Source of the DNA: Lichtheimia corymbifera B2541
Lineage: Eukaryota > Mucoromycota > Mucoromycetes > Mucorales > Lichtheimiaceae
Length of the DNA stretch: 64,000 bases
Assembly (NCBI GenBank): GCA_000697475.1
Contig: JNEU01000742.1
Coordinates: 62,001 to 126,000, forward strand
Direction of reading: 5' to 3'
Made by a program: the position numbers and the translations under genes. Under the pieces are notes generated by a model. That model had not been told where the DNA came from. It made no database searches and was given only the letters and a program-made list of their open reading frames with translations. This document shows positions 41,637 through 54,271 of the stretch, one piece after another (the first letter of the stretch is position 1; every line of letters starts with the position of its first letter).

Positions 41637-43840
41637 ATGTCTTCAGCACAGGATCGCAATATTGACAACCAGACATCGGCCACCATCGAAAAACGTGCAC
41701 ATGATGAAGCAACTCGGATCACAGGACCAAGACTTGCACTTGTGATGGTACAGTAGCAGTTGCTTATGATATTGTATCATTGATAGCACTAAAATCTATG
41801 CCATGTACATAGGTTAGCCTATTTTTCAGCTTGTTGCTGGTATCCTTGGATCAGTCAATTGGTATGCATGTACTATTAAAAGCCTTGAGTATACAACACA
41901 ATCTCACATCATCAATCATTACCTTCATTCACCAGTCTCCACAGCATTACCCGTCATTGCATCCACATTTAAAACACTCGATGAGGTGGAATGGGTTGGT
42001 ACGGCATATATCCTCCCCATGACATCATGTCAGCTACTTTTCGGAAAGGTATGAATAATGATGCTGGAGAACAATTACCCCGTTTCGATTTGCTTTTCTA
42101 AAACCGCCACCATGCCAGCTTGCAAGCATCTTTGGGCGTAAAATTATATTGGTTATCTCAATTATCACCTTCCTGATTGGCAGTAAGTACCGTTACGTTT
42201 GTTGTTTGAGACTCCTTGTTGATGAGTTGGCAACAGGTGCTCTTGCTGGAGCAGCACAAAATTTCACAATGTTATGTGTCACGCGAGGTAAGTATATAGA
42301 CCCATGGACGTAGCTTGAGCCAAAATGATTGACGTACATATGATGAATGAGAAAAGCTATTCAAGGCATTGGAGGTGCTGGTATTGCTCCTTCTGTTATG
42401 ATGGCGATTAGTGATTTGGTGACACTTCGTGAACGAGGAAAATACCAAGTAAACCATTTCTATTGTTATCAAGGACGATGATGATGTTGACTTGGCAAAA
42501 TGGCAGAGCATGGTTGCATTATGTTGGGCAACCGGATCCATGGCAGGCCCAGTAGTCGGTGGTGTTTTAGCGGATACGAATTGGCGTTGGATTTTCTTCA
42601 TCAACCTACCGATTGGTACACTTGCTTTGGTGTCGCTCTTTGTATTTTTACGTATCCCAAACAATGATGTACATCAAAGTCCATGGTGGAAGCAGCTGAA
42701 ACGGATTGACTTTGTTGGTGCATCAACGTTTATCGCCAGTGTAGTGTGCTTCTTGTTAGCCACACAATGGGGTGGAGTCCGCTATTCGTGGTCTAGTCCC
42801 ACAGTGATTGCGCTATTTGTGGCTGCAGCAGTGCTCCTTATTATGACGATTATAGTTTCATGGAAGCTGACTACTGAACCAATGCTGGAATTAGACATGT
42901 TTTACGACCGTGCAAGATCAGCGCTGTATATTGCAGTAGTGGCCATTGCCAGTGCCATGTTTACCAACATTTTCTATTTACCAATATACTTTCAAGTTGC
43001 CAACGGAGATTCACCAGTGATAGCAGGAGCTGAGATGTTGTCATTTCTTGTCCCTGTGGATTTGGTCAGCGTCATTTCTGGTTTCCTCGTATCAATGACA
43101 GGGCACTACAAGATCATGTTTCTCATTGGCACTGCCTTTATTGCTATTGGAGGTGGTCTACAAACAATGCTTTCAATTGATAGTGGAAGAGCTGCGCAGG
43201 TGTGCTATCAAGTAGTTTCTGGTGCAGGTGTTGGATTTTGTATTCAAAAGTAGGTAAAACTATTTACATCGTATAGCATGTTTCACAGCATCTCATCATG
43301 CAATGCATGTTAGCCTCTTCGTCGCAGCACAAGCATCTGCACCACAAGACAGGTACGAGTAGTAAGATCATGCAATAGGCAAGCAGACATGCATGGCTAA
43401 CCGTTACACTATAAAGGGTGATGTCTGCCATTGCTTTGGTTTCCTTTTTTGAGTACTTTGGATTCGCATGTGGTATTGCCATGGGAGGTGCAATATTCAA
43501 CAACACGCTGCAGCACTATTTGCGCAACAATACAACTCTCAGCATGAGCCAAATCAAGGAGGCGCAAAGGAATCCAGAAATGATAAAGAATATTCGTGAT
43601 CCAGGCCTTCAAAGAATGGTTGCATCCGCTTTTGCCTCAGCTCTTCAAAGAACATTTCTTGTTCTTGTCGTGTGCGGATCTTTAGCATTTATATGCTCGC
43701 TCTTTTTGCAATGGAAGATTTCACCAACATCTGATGACGATGATGATAAAACCCAAACGGATAGTAATGGCGATTCCAGCGATAAAGATAAAAGTGCTAC
43801 TAGGCAAGGTCGTCCTTTTGATGAGGAGCAGCAGCCATAA
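41637..43840 (+). CDS. MFS drug:H+ antiporter, DHA2 (14-TM) type
   Basis: Plasma-membrane or vacuolar exporter of the major facilitator superfamily. After a hydrophilic N-terminus (MSSAQDRNIDNQTSATIEKR) come LFFSLLLVSLDQSI / VSTALP across an intron, the DHA2 helix-1 motif. Then WVGTAYILPMTSCQLLFGK, LASIFGRKIILVISI (motif A-like loop), AIQGIGGAGIAPSVMMAISD, the antiporter motif C region WATGSMAGPVVGGVLADTNW, then WRWIFFINLPIGTLAL. Later helices include FTNIFYLPIYFQVANGDSPV and SAIALVSFFEYFGFACGIAM. The tail is acidic (DDDDDKTQTDSNGDSSDKDK). About 560 residues with many short introns, normal for DHA2. The substrate cannot be told; relatives export drugs, toxins, siderophores or basic amino acids. 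Confidence 0.93.
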
Positions 43841-44760
43841 GCTTCGGATTAACTCTGCCTTTGGACCAACTCAAAAGTAAATCTTTGATATCATGTACAT
43901 GCATAAGGGACAAGACAAATTGTCAAGGAGATAGGATCAAAAGCTATATATACTTTATTAAATGACAATCCCCCTCCTCGTGTAACATCCATGGGGACAT
44001 GTGATGAGACACATTTTTAACTCTGTGGTGTTTACATTTTCCCTTGCACAAAAACGGCCGCATGAAACGAATACAGCAAGCCATCCACAGCCGTATATGA
44101 CCCCGAATGACCAGATCACAAGAGCCATGCCGCCAATATTTCAGATACACAAGGAGGAACTTCTTTGTGATGAGGAGTCAATATATCGGTGAGCAAATCG
44201 GATGCATTGCAATGGAGCAAATCAACAGGGTGCAATGCGGGGAGAGCAAGGAGATACATCTTTACCAGCTTTTGGATGATAGGACAAGGAGAAAGAACAG
44301 TAATGATGAGGGTTCATATTCATGCTTGCTGTTACAAAAGGAGTGGAAAAAGGTAAATTCGCTTGGGGAAATGCCCTCCTTATTATTCCCGACTGCATTA
44401 CAATGACTGATATAAAGTTTTCAATTGACACTGAAAGCGTGTACAGTGCTAAAGTGATGCATGTCACTTTAGGTGTATGCAAAATAGCTTGCTGTGGGTA
44501 GGTTACGAAGCGTGGGACAAGATCTTGACCCAGCGGAAAGTCAAGAAATGCTGGACGAGTAACGTTTAGATGAAATGGGACAAATCTTGGGGTCATACGA
44601 CGATAGAATAGTATGGCACAGCAGTTATAGAACATACACACCCTTTCTATGGGGGTGTTTCCAAGGCAACCCTATTGGCTTTATAGGTTGGTTTCAATTT
44701 TACCCTCCTTTTCTTTCACTTTCTTTTCCATCAAACACACACTTTACTCGTTAATTAATA
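43841..44760. other. Intergenic region MFS / LACS
   Basis: Mostly unremarkable. It has a dyad at 44450-44471, an ATTGG (inverted CCAAT) at about 44670 and a pyrimidine-rich leader before the LACS ATG. A 139-codon minus-strand frame (44641-44222) has no recognisable motif and is not called. Confidence 0.4.
44450..44471. repeat. Short perfect dyad
   Basis: TAAAGTGA and TCACTTTA are exact inverted 8-mers around a TGCATG spacer. It lies 290 bp before the LACS ATG and could be a dimeric protein-binding site or chance. Confidence 0.35.
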
Positions 44761-47149
44761 ATGCCACCCCAGTACAAACCACCTTACACTGTACCTGCAC
44801 CCAATGCACAAAATGTCGAGGGCGAGACAGCAGCCATGCGACATTTTCTTTTCAAGGATAAGTTAGTGGATAAGCCTGATGAGGTAGAAAAGCAGACCAT
44901 GTGGGCCATGTATCTCCATGGCAACGAAATCGGCGGAGGTATATAAAAGTGCACTTGCATATTTATTTGGGTATCTTATTCTTCACGTACATAGATCGAC
45001 CTTTCTTGGGAGCAAGGCGGATGGAAGATGGTGTTGCAAAGGAATACGTATGGCAAACTCATAAGCAAGTACGTGAGCGAATCGATAATTTTGCAAAGGG
45101 GTTGTCGACCCTTGGCTTGAAACGACAGAAATCATTGGGTATCTACAGTGTGAATCGGCCCGAATGGGTAAGTCTTTTTTGGCTGACAGGAGAAAAAAAA
45201 GTGGAATGATACTTACATGCGCATATAGACGATTTCCGAGCTTGCATGTTATCGTCAAGCATACATCATTGTGGCTCTTTACGACACCTTGGGTGCTGAA
45301 GCCATGGAGCACATTATCAACCAAGTCGACATGGAATTCATTGTTGCAAGCTCCGACAAGGTTGGAAATATTGCTCGGCTCAAGGATAAGTTGCCAACCA
45401 TCAAGACAGTGATTGCAATGGATGATAAGGTTAAACAAGAGGATAAGGATGCTGCTGCAAGGGCGGGTTTGGTTCTTCACTTCTTTCAAGATGTGGAAAA
45501 ACTTGGTCAAAGTCTTACTGAAGAAGAGCATGCAGGCCCTGAACCTGATGATATTGCAACCATTTGCTACACAAGGTAAAGCAACAAGGCACTGGCATTC
45601 AAAGTGGGTTTAATGTTAACATGCTATCGTTTATAGTGGTACAACAGGTGTACCCAAAGGTGCTGTATTAACGCATGCAAACTGCGCTGCACCCATTGCT
45701 TCCATCTCTGCTCTTGGTGAAACCGGTAGCTTTGCCAAGGTCAACCACACTGATGTTTACATCTCATATCTACCAATGGCTCATGTCTTTGAGCGTGCTG
45801 CTCAAGGTATTCATGTATATAAGGGAGCCTCCATTGGATACTACCAGGTATGAGCATATCATAGGGATGCGTAATTAATATGCTGATGGCTTATCATTAT
45901 GCAGGGCGATACGTTAAAACTATTGGATGATATTGCTGTGCTAAGACCCACTGTGTTTTGCTCCGTGCCACGTCTTTTTAACAAGATTTATGACAAGGTG
46001 CTGTCAGGTGTTAAAGCCAAGGGAGGAGCTAGCAGCTTTCTATTCAATACGGCATTCAACCAAAAGAAAGCCAATTTACACAAGACGGTGCATCATTGGC
46101 TTTGGGATAAGGTCGTCTTTGGACAAGTAAGTCATGGTGGCGAGATAAGAGATGGCTCATGCGTCATGGCACATGTTGGGGATGATGATGATGATGATTG
46201 ATGACGGATGATAGATCCGAGCCAAACTAGGTGGACGTATCCGATTTATCCTCAGCGGATCGGCACCCGTGTCACCAGATGTCATGGATTTCATGCGTAT
46301 CTGCTTTTCAGCCCGGGTGTTTGAAGGTTATGGCCAAACTGAAAATTTCTGCGGTGGATGTTTGACCGTGCAAGACGATAATACATCAGGCGTTGTGGGT
46401 GTGCCATTCCCTTGCACTGAAATCAAGCTTATTGATGTACCCGACATGGAATCCCTATCGACTGACAAGCCATATCCAAGAGGAGAAATTTGTATGAGAG
46501 GTCACTCGGTCATGCGAGAATACTATCAAGTGCCCGATAAAACAGCTGAGACAATTGACAGTGATGGGTGGTTGCGTACCGGTGACATTGGACTATTTGA
46601 CAGTGCTGGACGTCTTCAGATCATTGACCGACGTAAGAACATCTTTAAACTATCACAGGTAAACCATTTTATACATGCTTTATTGCGTCATGCCATGCTC
46701 ACATTACGATGATATGTACCTAAATTCTCATGTAGGGCGAGTACATTGCACCTGAAAAGATTGAAGGCGTCTACCAAAAGCATGAATTGATTGCACAAGC
46801 CTTTGTGTATGGCGATTCCCTGCAGCCATCGGTGGTCGGCATTATCGTACCTGACAAGGAGGCGCTGTTGCGTTGGGCATCAAACAAAGATATGTCAGCT
46901 GAGCAGCTATGTGCATCCGAAGACGTCAAAAAAGAAATCTTGGGTCTTCTGACGACATATGGCAAGCAAAATGACCTCAAGAGCTTTGAACAGATCAAAG
47001 CCTTGCACTTGACGATGGATGAGTTCACTGTCGAAAATGATCTCCTGACACCAACTTTCAAACTAAAGCGTGAAGTAGCCAAAAATGTTTATGGAGAGCA
47101 AATCAAGAGCATGTATGAGACCCTATCCAATGGCCGTAGCTTTAATTAA
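44761..47149 (+). CDS. Long-chain acyl-CoA synthetase
   Basis: Activates fatty acids to acyl-CoA with ATP through an acyl-adenylate. The start MPPQYKPPYTVPAPNAQNVE is eukaryotic LACS-like. Motifs across short introns: SLGIYSVNRPEWTISELACY, ATICYTSGTTGVPKGAVLTH (P-loop/AMP-binding, split by an intron), YLPMAHVFERAAQ, RFILSGSAPVSPDVMDFMRI, VFEGYGQTENFCGGC, DGWLRTGDIGLF and RRKNIFKLSQGEYIAPEKIE (the FACS signature with the catalytic Lys region). About 670 residues, normal for Faa/ACSL enzymes. No transmembrane helix and no C-terminal SKL-type peroxisomal signal (it ends GRSFN), so location is open. An ATTGG and a pyrimidine-rich leader precede the ATG. Confidence 0.95.
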
Positions 47150-48013
47150 GTACTAGTAGTAATTGCCAAAGATCTATCCAATAATGATAATACATGTGTG
47201 TTATGAGAAGGGTTTATACTCATGATGATGATGTACATACATATTTGACCCTTAATCTTGTTGCTGCAGAAACAGCAGCGTGGATCACACCGAGACTGAT
47301 TTTTTTTAAAGTAGGTGATGTCGTGTTTTCCCCCGGCTCGAAGGCCGGTTTGGCAGAAACTATTTTTATTTTTGGGTTGGGATTTAGCAAAAAGTAACCT
47401 AAATGGCGATGCCGTCGAGCTATCCGGGACAACATTGATGCTGTTGTTTGTGGGTAACCCATAGACAAAACATGTTTTGGGTCGATCCAAGGTAAACAAA
47501 CAAAGGACACACGAGACTTTGTATGATCTCGAGTGTGTGAGTGGTGTAGATCGTAGATCGAGTGATCGAACATAAAGGAAATATAGCAGCACGTGCTGCA
47601 CTCTTTTGATGTTTAAGTCCCCTTGTTTGCACCATACGTGACAGTGCATGTGTAACCTGTGCGCAAGTGTTGCGTGATCTCCACCAGCTCCAGCATCCAG
47701 AACGTAGATGTACGCTAATGGATACGCATGAATATGGATCAGGGCATTTTATCACCAAAATGGTAAGACGGACGATAGAGGGTGGTGGATGGCTGCAGCT
47801 GCTTTTGCTCCCGACAACCGATATTGCAGAAAGATGATGCGCTGTATATAAAAGGGAGATGGTTGACATTGTCTCCCCCTTCCTCCCATATCTTTTTTAC
47901 TCCTGTCGATCCCATCCTACATTCATTGTTTCTTTCCTTAGCACACGACAATTTTCCCTTCCTTTTTGTTCTCCATACTACTCCTACGACAATTCCACAT
48001 TCACAACAACGCT
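47150..48013. other. Intergenic region LACS / ACS-type permease
   Basis: Contains a GC-rich hairpin CCGGC-TCGAAG-GCCGG (47333-47348) and a TATA box (listed). No coding region or RNA gene was supported. Confidence 0.45.
47845..47854 (+). promoter_or_regulatory. TATA box of the ACS-type permease
   Basis: TATATAAAAG on the + strand, about 160 bp upstream of the ATG at 48014, followed by a pyrimidine-rich leader. Confidence 0.5.
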
Positions 48014-49880
48014 ATGACCCAACTCGATAACAAAATCGAACGAGACCTGCTACGAAAACTAGATAGGCGTCTTGTTGCATGGGCTGCCTTGGCATACTTT
48101 TCAAATGTGTTGCTACGTAACAATATGCGTAAGTACCCGACATTGTGTGTCTATATATATGTGGCAATAGATACTAACGCATAATACATACGCCATTATC
48201 GATCGATTAGCACACGCCTTTACCAATGGCATGAACACAGACCTTCATCTAAATTCATCCGCATACAACTGGGCCAACAGCATGTTCTTTATCAGTTACT
48301 CCATGTAAGTATGACCACCATTATTACCACTTTTTGTCTCCTTCCCGCACAAGCATCTCCTTGTGCATATGCTATTTTTGTCAATGGCTGACATGCTCTC
48401 TATTGAAATTTCTGCACCATAATTCAGATTCCAAATACCGAGCAACGTTGTATTCAGCCAAGTGTTACCGCAGTGGTACTTACCATGTGCTGTCATACTG
48501 TCTGGACTCCTTAGCAACCTGATGGCGCTTATCACTCATCGACATATCATGTTATTATACGTCGTACGATTTTGTCTGGGACTGGCAGAAGCTGTAAGTG
48601 TTGTGCCCAAGCACAGAAAAAACAAAAAAGATCGCCCAAAATGAGCTATGCATCCAGGGACTCACATGAAGGGATTCAAAAATAGGGGTGCTATCCATGC
48701 ATCATCTTTCTTATTGGCAGCTGGTATCTCCAAAAGGAGCTTAACATCCGGACTGGGATGATCGTCATTGCGTCCAATCTTGCCAGTGGTGTAAATGGCC
48801 TGCTAGGAGGTGCAATTGCATCCAATCTTGAAGATCTGTGGGGTATACGTGGATGGCAGTGGCTGTTCATTATCCAAGGCATGCTTGCTATTTGCATCGG
48901 GATCTCTGGCTTTTTTTGCTTGCCAAACTATCCTCACAATACACCCTGGATCACACCTGAGGAACGTCAAATTGCACTACGGCGCAAGCCGATGAGTGTC
49001 AAATCGCCACTAGAGGAACAAGAAAGTCTGTTGTTGGTTAGCGCCAAGACGTGAGTGTTGATTGGTACCTTTATGTTGTGGACATTTCATTTACACATGA
49101 CCCTTTCCTTCCATATTAGGCTCAAGCACCTAGCAACAACTCCATACTGCTACTTGCTCACAGCCATGTTTGCATGCATTGTGATGGGTGATACAATCAT
49201 GCACAATTTGACCATTATTTTGAATGGCCGCGGATATTCATCGGCACATGCAAACTTTTTGAGCGTGGGTGTGTTTATATTTTCTATCTTTCCAAGTCTA
49301 GTGCTAGCACGCACATCCGATACACTTCGTCACAAGGGATTGCATATTTTCTTGGTGTCTTGTTGGTCTGCCATGTGGTACATGTTCTCGGCTCTTGTAG
49401 ACACACAAGTCATTCTTTTTGGTGCCGCTTACGGTGCAACACTGAATGCCATCTTGATGCCCATCACACTCAACTGGGCGAGTCAGATTTATGCTTGTGA
49501 TCACGATATGCGCGCCATCATCCTACCAGTCATTGTCACCTTTGGCAATCTTATCCCCTATTTGATTCGTCCATTAACATGGGAGGTCACTGATGCGCCT
49601 GACTATGGTAAGCTTTTTCCCGTTTTCATTGTTTATCACTTTATTTGGTTGCTAAATGTTTTGAATCTACATAGTCAAAGGAAAGTGGTCGTGCGTTGCT
49701 GCAGGTCTTGGTGCTGCTTTGTTTTGTGTAATCATTGCACTCCTTCTTCGTCTCAGGATCCTTCTCCCGCAAGATGTTCGCCGTGAACAACAACCCTTAC
49801 TTGGTAGCTCAAGTCATGCAAGAAGGAAAAGACGCTACAATCCTCGTTACACAACCGACTACAAGTCTCTTAACATGTAA
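48014..49880 (+). CDS. MFS permease, anion:cation symporter (Dal5-like) family
   Basis: Predicted uptake symporter for organic anions or vitamins (relatives carry allantoate, nicotinate, pantothenate, biotin precursors). MTQLDNKIERDLLRKLDRRL is the typical ACS cytosolic start, followed by VAWAALAYFSNVLLRNNM / AHAFTNGMNTDLHLNSSAYN and NWANSMFFISYS. Then VLPQWYLPCAVILSGLLSNL, VVRFCLGLAEA, ELNIRTGMIVIASNLASGVN, WGIRGWQWLFIIQGMLAICI and LPNYPHNTPWITPEERQIAL, a strong family loop. The second half has ILNGRGYSSAHANFLSVGVF and MPITLNWASQIYACDHDMRA. An intron near 49608 separates the last helix. About 470 residues. Substrate unknown. Confidence 0.92.
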
Positions 49881-50022
49881 ATCTTTCCTCCTCCACCTCC
49901 TCCACCACAACCATCACTTTGTAGTAGTATAGAAAATTGCATATACCCTTCCTTCTCCATTACATAGCATCCTCATTGTCATCATCCCTTCATCATCATA
50001 TAACAAAATTCCACCATCCAAT

Positions 50023-51958
50023 TTAATTGTTGCCAAAGAAACGAGTCATTACACTGAGATAGTGAGGGGAGATAGTATCCTTGTCGTTTTGATACATGGT
50101 CATCAGGGTACCCGTGGCCAACATAAATAGACCGACATCGCCAAACGGCAAATTCCTTGCATAGCCGCTCTTGACGAGAATGTTCCACCAAGACTCCAAT
50201 GCACGTGGAAGACAATACATGCCGAGCTCTAGAATACATGTCAGCGTGTGATATTATGGAGCAAAGAGGTAATACAACTAACCGAGTTGTCGTCCAGGAG
50301 CTTCTATAAAAGTCATTGCTCCTCCCACAGCACCTGGTACAAGGTACATCCATGGCCGTTCCTTTCCAAGTATAGGGCGCATCGCACATGGTGAAGCCAA
50401 TCCCATGGTTACATACATTGCCAGAAAAATGGTCGACTGCAAACATGATCGAAGAAATTTGCGCAATACCACAGAAGGTCTACACATGAATCACATGCAT
50501 TTGTGTGAGTATCAACCCCATTTCCCCACAGCTCTTTTCAGTAGTCGCTTACTGTGTTACAATTTGACCCGATCTGAACACAGCTGTCATAATCTAAGAC
50601 CAATCATCCATTAGAACTTGGCCACCAAGAACAATAAACATACTAATACATACCGCATTCAATGGGAAATACAACTTGAAAGCACGTGCAAATTCTCCTC
50701 GGAAGAGATTGACCTTGTCGTGAGTACAGCTAGCTTCCAGAGGATGCTGTAAAGCGCACATGATATAATGATGTCGAATGCCTGGTGGAATGACAGATGC
50801 AATAGAAGGGCTGACATGGGTTGCAATAAATTCACGACTCGTTGTGTTTGGAGGCATACGGATAGACATTTTGGGATCACTAGCAAGGCCGTTGATAGTT
50901 TCACCGATGGATACTGAGAGTGGAGCAGCCATTTTTCCAACATAGGAACGCCAACCAGCATGAGTGAGAAGAAATGAATAGTAAGATTTGGGCATCGTTT
51001 CTTGATGGAATAGCAAGGCATACATAAGCTCTGAACTTGCAAGCATCATCACTCCCACACCGGCCCATCGTTGCATGAATCCAGCGATATGATCATCCCA
51101 TCCTTTTCCTTGTGGTGTATCCTGATCCTTCTTTTTCTCATGGCGGTGAATCGCCCATTGCTTCATAAGCCAAGCGCCAGCAAATTGAATGCTGCGTGTC
51201 AAGAGATATAACATGATGGATTGTCGTCGTCGTTTGTCTCGGTCAATCATGAGCGCCATTCCAGCAATCGCACCAGCGATAAATGAGTTGACACGTTCTG
51301 ACAATGAGCCATGGCGTCGTAATAAACAGTTGATCCCTTTGTAGCTTCCCAGAAATGTGCTCAGGAACAAGGCAAACCTCGCTGTATCACTATCCATATA
51401 TGAGTAAATGTATACAAATATATGATGTTGTCGATGATCCTTACCGGTCAGCTGCTCGCCATAATATGCTTGGTCTATGATAGATGTCGTTTGTCGTCGT
51501 CGGAGGGATTAGCGACTTTTTGAAAGATGATTCACGTTGCGATGGGATTACCGCTTGAATACTTTGCCCGTTAAAAGAGCTGGCAAGATGGCAATCAAGT
51601 ACTTGACACCGAAACCAACAGCAAACGCCTTGAGGAATCCTCGTGTACAATTCTGACTACAGGTCTTGCCTTCATGCTTGCACTGGTGAGGGGATGCTTT
51701 TCCTTGGCTATCTTCACTCGCTTCCATTTGAAGTCTCAAGAGGTTCTGACTATGTAGAATTCACGGGTCAACAGAAAAGCAATGAAGAAGCAATACAACA
51801 TTGGAGTACCTGCTCATGCGATGCAGCTTGTCCTGAAATGAGCGAATCGACGACAATACTGCTTCCGTTTCCCTGTCCGTCAAGAGCTTGGATACGATGC
51901 GTGCAAGTGACTCCAAAAAGTTCTCATAGTAAGAGACCGGTACTCGTACGTCTGCCAT
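50023..51958 (-). CDS. TMEM135-like membrane protein
   Basis: Homologue of TMEM135, a multi-helix protein linked in animals to peroxisomes, mitochondrial dynamics and fat storage. MADVRVPVSYYENFLESLAR starts a soluble helical N-terminus. A Cys-rich patch follows (HQCKHEGKTCSQNCTRGFLK) leading into AFAVGFGVKYLIAILPALL, as in the family. Then TARFALFLSTFLGSYKGINC, NSFIAGAIAGMALMIDRDKR, a long middle with HPLEASCTHDKVNLFRGEFA, and a C-terminal MYCLPRALESWWNILVKSGY. About 530 residues over several exons. The ATG at 51958 follows a pyrimidine-rich leader. Its stop lies 142 bp from the stop of the convergent permease gene. The biochemical activity of the family is not known. Confidence 0.82.
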
Positions 51959-53698
51959 TGCATGTGTTGGAAAGGAGAAAAGGAGAAAGAAATGGCGTGG
52001 TGTGCGTGTGGGGAAGAAGATAAAGCTATGCGTGTACGCTTGTACCACCAGACCTTTGGAGGTTGATTCCGCTGACAAACACCACTTGGCAACAAATTTA
52101 TGCATGAAGTAGAGAGATCGTAGGTACCCATTGTTTATTCTACATGCTTTATACTATAATCTCCTTGACCTAACAAGTGTCCACATTCAAGCCTAGATTA
52201 TGCTAAATTGTATTATCAAGTCGTTTCTAAAAGTAGTTGATCTTCCCTCAGCTTCATCAATAAACACGCATTTGTTCATAATTATCGCTTTCACATCAAG
52301 TGATGCTGTTTCGTCATCCCGAAAAGAGATAATTTTATATGATGGGTTATCATTACATACACTATCGTTTACTATAGGGAATACATATCTGCAGAGCTTG
52401 ATGATACCGACCAATGGTTGTCCCTTGTCCCTTGACGGTGATGCTCATCGCCTCGGACGGGTGGATAATGCCATACACGCTATTGGCACATTTCTTGGAG
52501 GGCATTCTGGATCATATTCAATCCTTTCTGTAAGATCTCTTTCCACCGAAAGGCAGCTTCGAAAGGTCCAACAAAAACAAGATACCGTTATATCAACTCC
52601 ATGCTGGTTTAGGACCACCTAATGCAAATTTGCATATGCATCTCGTGAGGTAACTACATCAAACGAGATGTGAGTACATATGTGCATTATTAAGCAGGAT
52701 GACCAGGTTTTACCTTATTAAAGAGATCAATATCACAATGATGACGATGACAATGAAAGTACTAGGACAACAATGAAACCTTAAAGATCATCACAAATAT
52801 TAGCACATGGACGCTCACAAAAAGAATTCTCACCCAAGACACTTACCAAGGGCTTTTGAAGGTGTCAGCAATCAGAAGATGATATGATATAAAGAAAGAG
52901 ACGTATTGGAGAAAAGCAATGGGCGACAACATCCATCTTGTTTATATCTGGATGAAGGGCGTGGGTATTTCTTCTGTGACCACAAGGAGTGATAAAATGG
53001 CTGTCAAGGATGGTGATGAGCTGATAGATTGATAATGAGCCTCCACAGAGAGCCTTGATCTGTTTGAATGTGCATCCATAAATATGAGACGGACAAGGTG
53101 GCTATTCATATCCATCATCATCATCATCAAACAATTCCGCCAATCTGCTATCATGAACCATTTACTGTGCTCAAATACTACGAAATAAGACGTTGTTCAA
53201 GGATGTTTATGGGTGTTGGTTTGGGAAAGAAAAAGTCAAAACGTCGAAAACATAGTACTCACGCATAGGTGTTACCCGCCATGAGGGTCGGATGGAGTAA
53301 ACGAGATCATATAAATCCAGGTGGTGGTTACACCGAATGTTGACAGGTTGTACAAATGAATGAGGATTTCTCTTGACCTAGGTTGCTAGGTTGACTCTGT
53401 GTACACAAAGGCCAATGATGGGAAGCTATTGAGAATAAATGAAAACAATGAGTATCACATTTGGCGTCTTGTGGTTGTTTAAATTCAGCAGCAGAGCTGC
53501 ATATTCACAATGGCAGGAGCAAGCGGGGTCTGTTTGTGTGTGCGCATTATCTCCAGGGCGACGAGAACAAAGAAGCGCTCTATCTTTTCCCGCTTCCACT
53601 TCACAAAAGGCAAAGCAAGGCTCTCTACATTCACAACTGCTCTCATTCACTCTCAACACACAACTCCAATACTGGCCATGTCAATCGATAGATAGTCA
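51959..53698. other. Intergenic region TMEM135 / unknown ORF
   Basis: About 1.7 kb without a supported gene. A minus-strand fragment at 52414-52193 containing IIMNKCVFIDEAEGRSTTF loosely recalls Tc1/IS630-type transposases but is too short to call. An ATATAAAT lies at about 53310. Other frames have no motifs. Confidence 0.35.
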
Positions 53699-54271
53699 AT
53701 GGCGCGTCTGGCGATCCTTTCTACTACGCCCTTGTTCCAGCAAGGCACACGCGATCTACCCATGACTGAACACTCATTCCAATACAAGAAGTATGTTCAT
53801 GCACTGCACTTGTTTTATTATTCAAGTTGGTCATTCTGATACTAGAGGTTCATTTGCAGGTTGCTGTTCTCGCTATTGTACAAGGTCCAAAAGGTGTATG
53901 TCTACTTCCTCATTGTCTACAAGGGAGCCCAACACCCCGTTTTCATTGTCACGTTTGCGTACGTTGTAAACGAAAATGGATGGATGGTTATACCTTACAT
54001 GGAGTTTATTGTAGGTTCAGAACGTTGGATGGCTGATCTCAGAGAAAGCTGCTCATTGTCTTACTGGTGCGTATACGTTGGATCTACCACACAATCAACA
54101 ACCCTTATAATGACGCTGAATCAGGATTATACGTATAATGAAGATGTCTATTTCTGGCGGTACTACAAAGGTCGTTTCTATGGATCCAAAGACACCTGCT
54201 ATCGTTTCCAAGTCAACCATTGTACCCTGGAGATGATCCATTTATTTGATTCCATGCTTTGGCCGTCATGA
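53699..54271 (+). CDS. Hypothetical spliced ORF, unrecognised
   Basis: Two exons joined by a canonical intron (53791-53859). MARLAILSTTPLFQQGTRDL and MTEHSFQYKK precede LLFSLLYKVQKVYVYFLIVY, TFAYVVNENGWMVIPYMEF, RESCSLSYWCVYVGSTTQS and a Tyr/Trp-rich tail ending FDSMLWPS. About 167 residues, aromatic-rich, with one or two moderately hydrophobic stretches. No family was recognised. The clean splice is the main support; codon use and the lack of conserved motifs argue for caution. It may be part of a larger gene or no gene at all. Confidence 0.25.

Noticed and set aside
44222..44641. 139-codon minus-strand frame upstream of LACS
   Set aside because: No recognisable motif or splice context; it lies in a likely promoter.
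47333..47348. GC hairpin with a B-box-like TCGAA, possible RNA gene or terminator
   Set aside because: No A box or cloverleaf; a lone short hairpin in a eukaryotic intergenic region is weak evidence.
52200..52622. 140-codon + strand frame
   Set aside because: Opposite strand of a possible transposase relic; low similarity to any protein and no splice logic.
52942..53154. Minus-strand frame with a Met run from CAT repeats
   Set aside because: Driven by a trinucleotide repeat; no motif.
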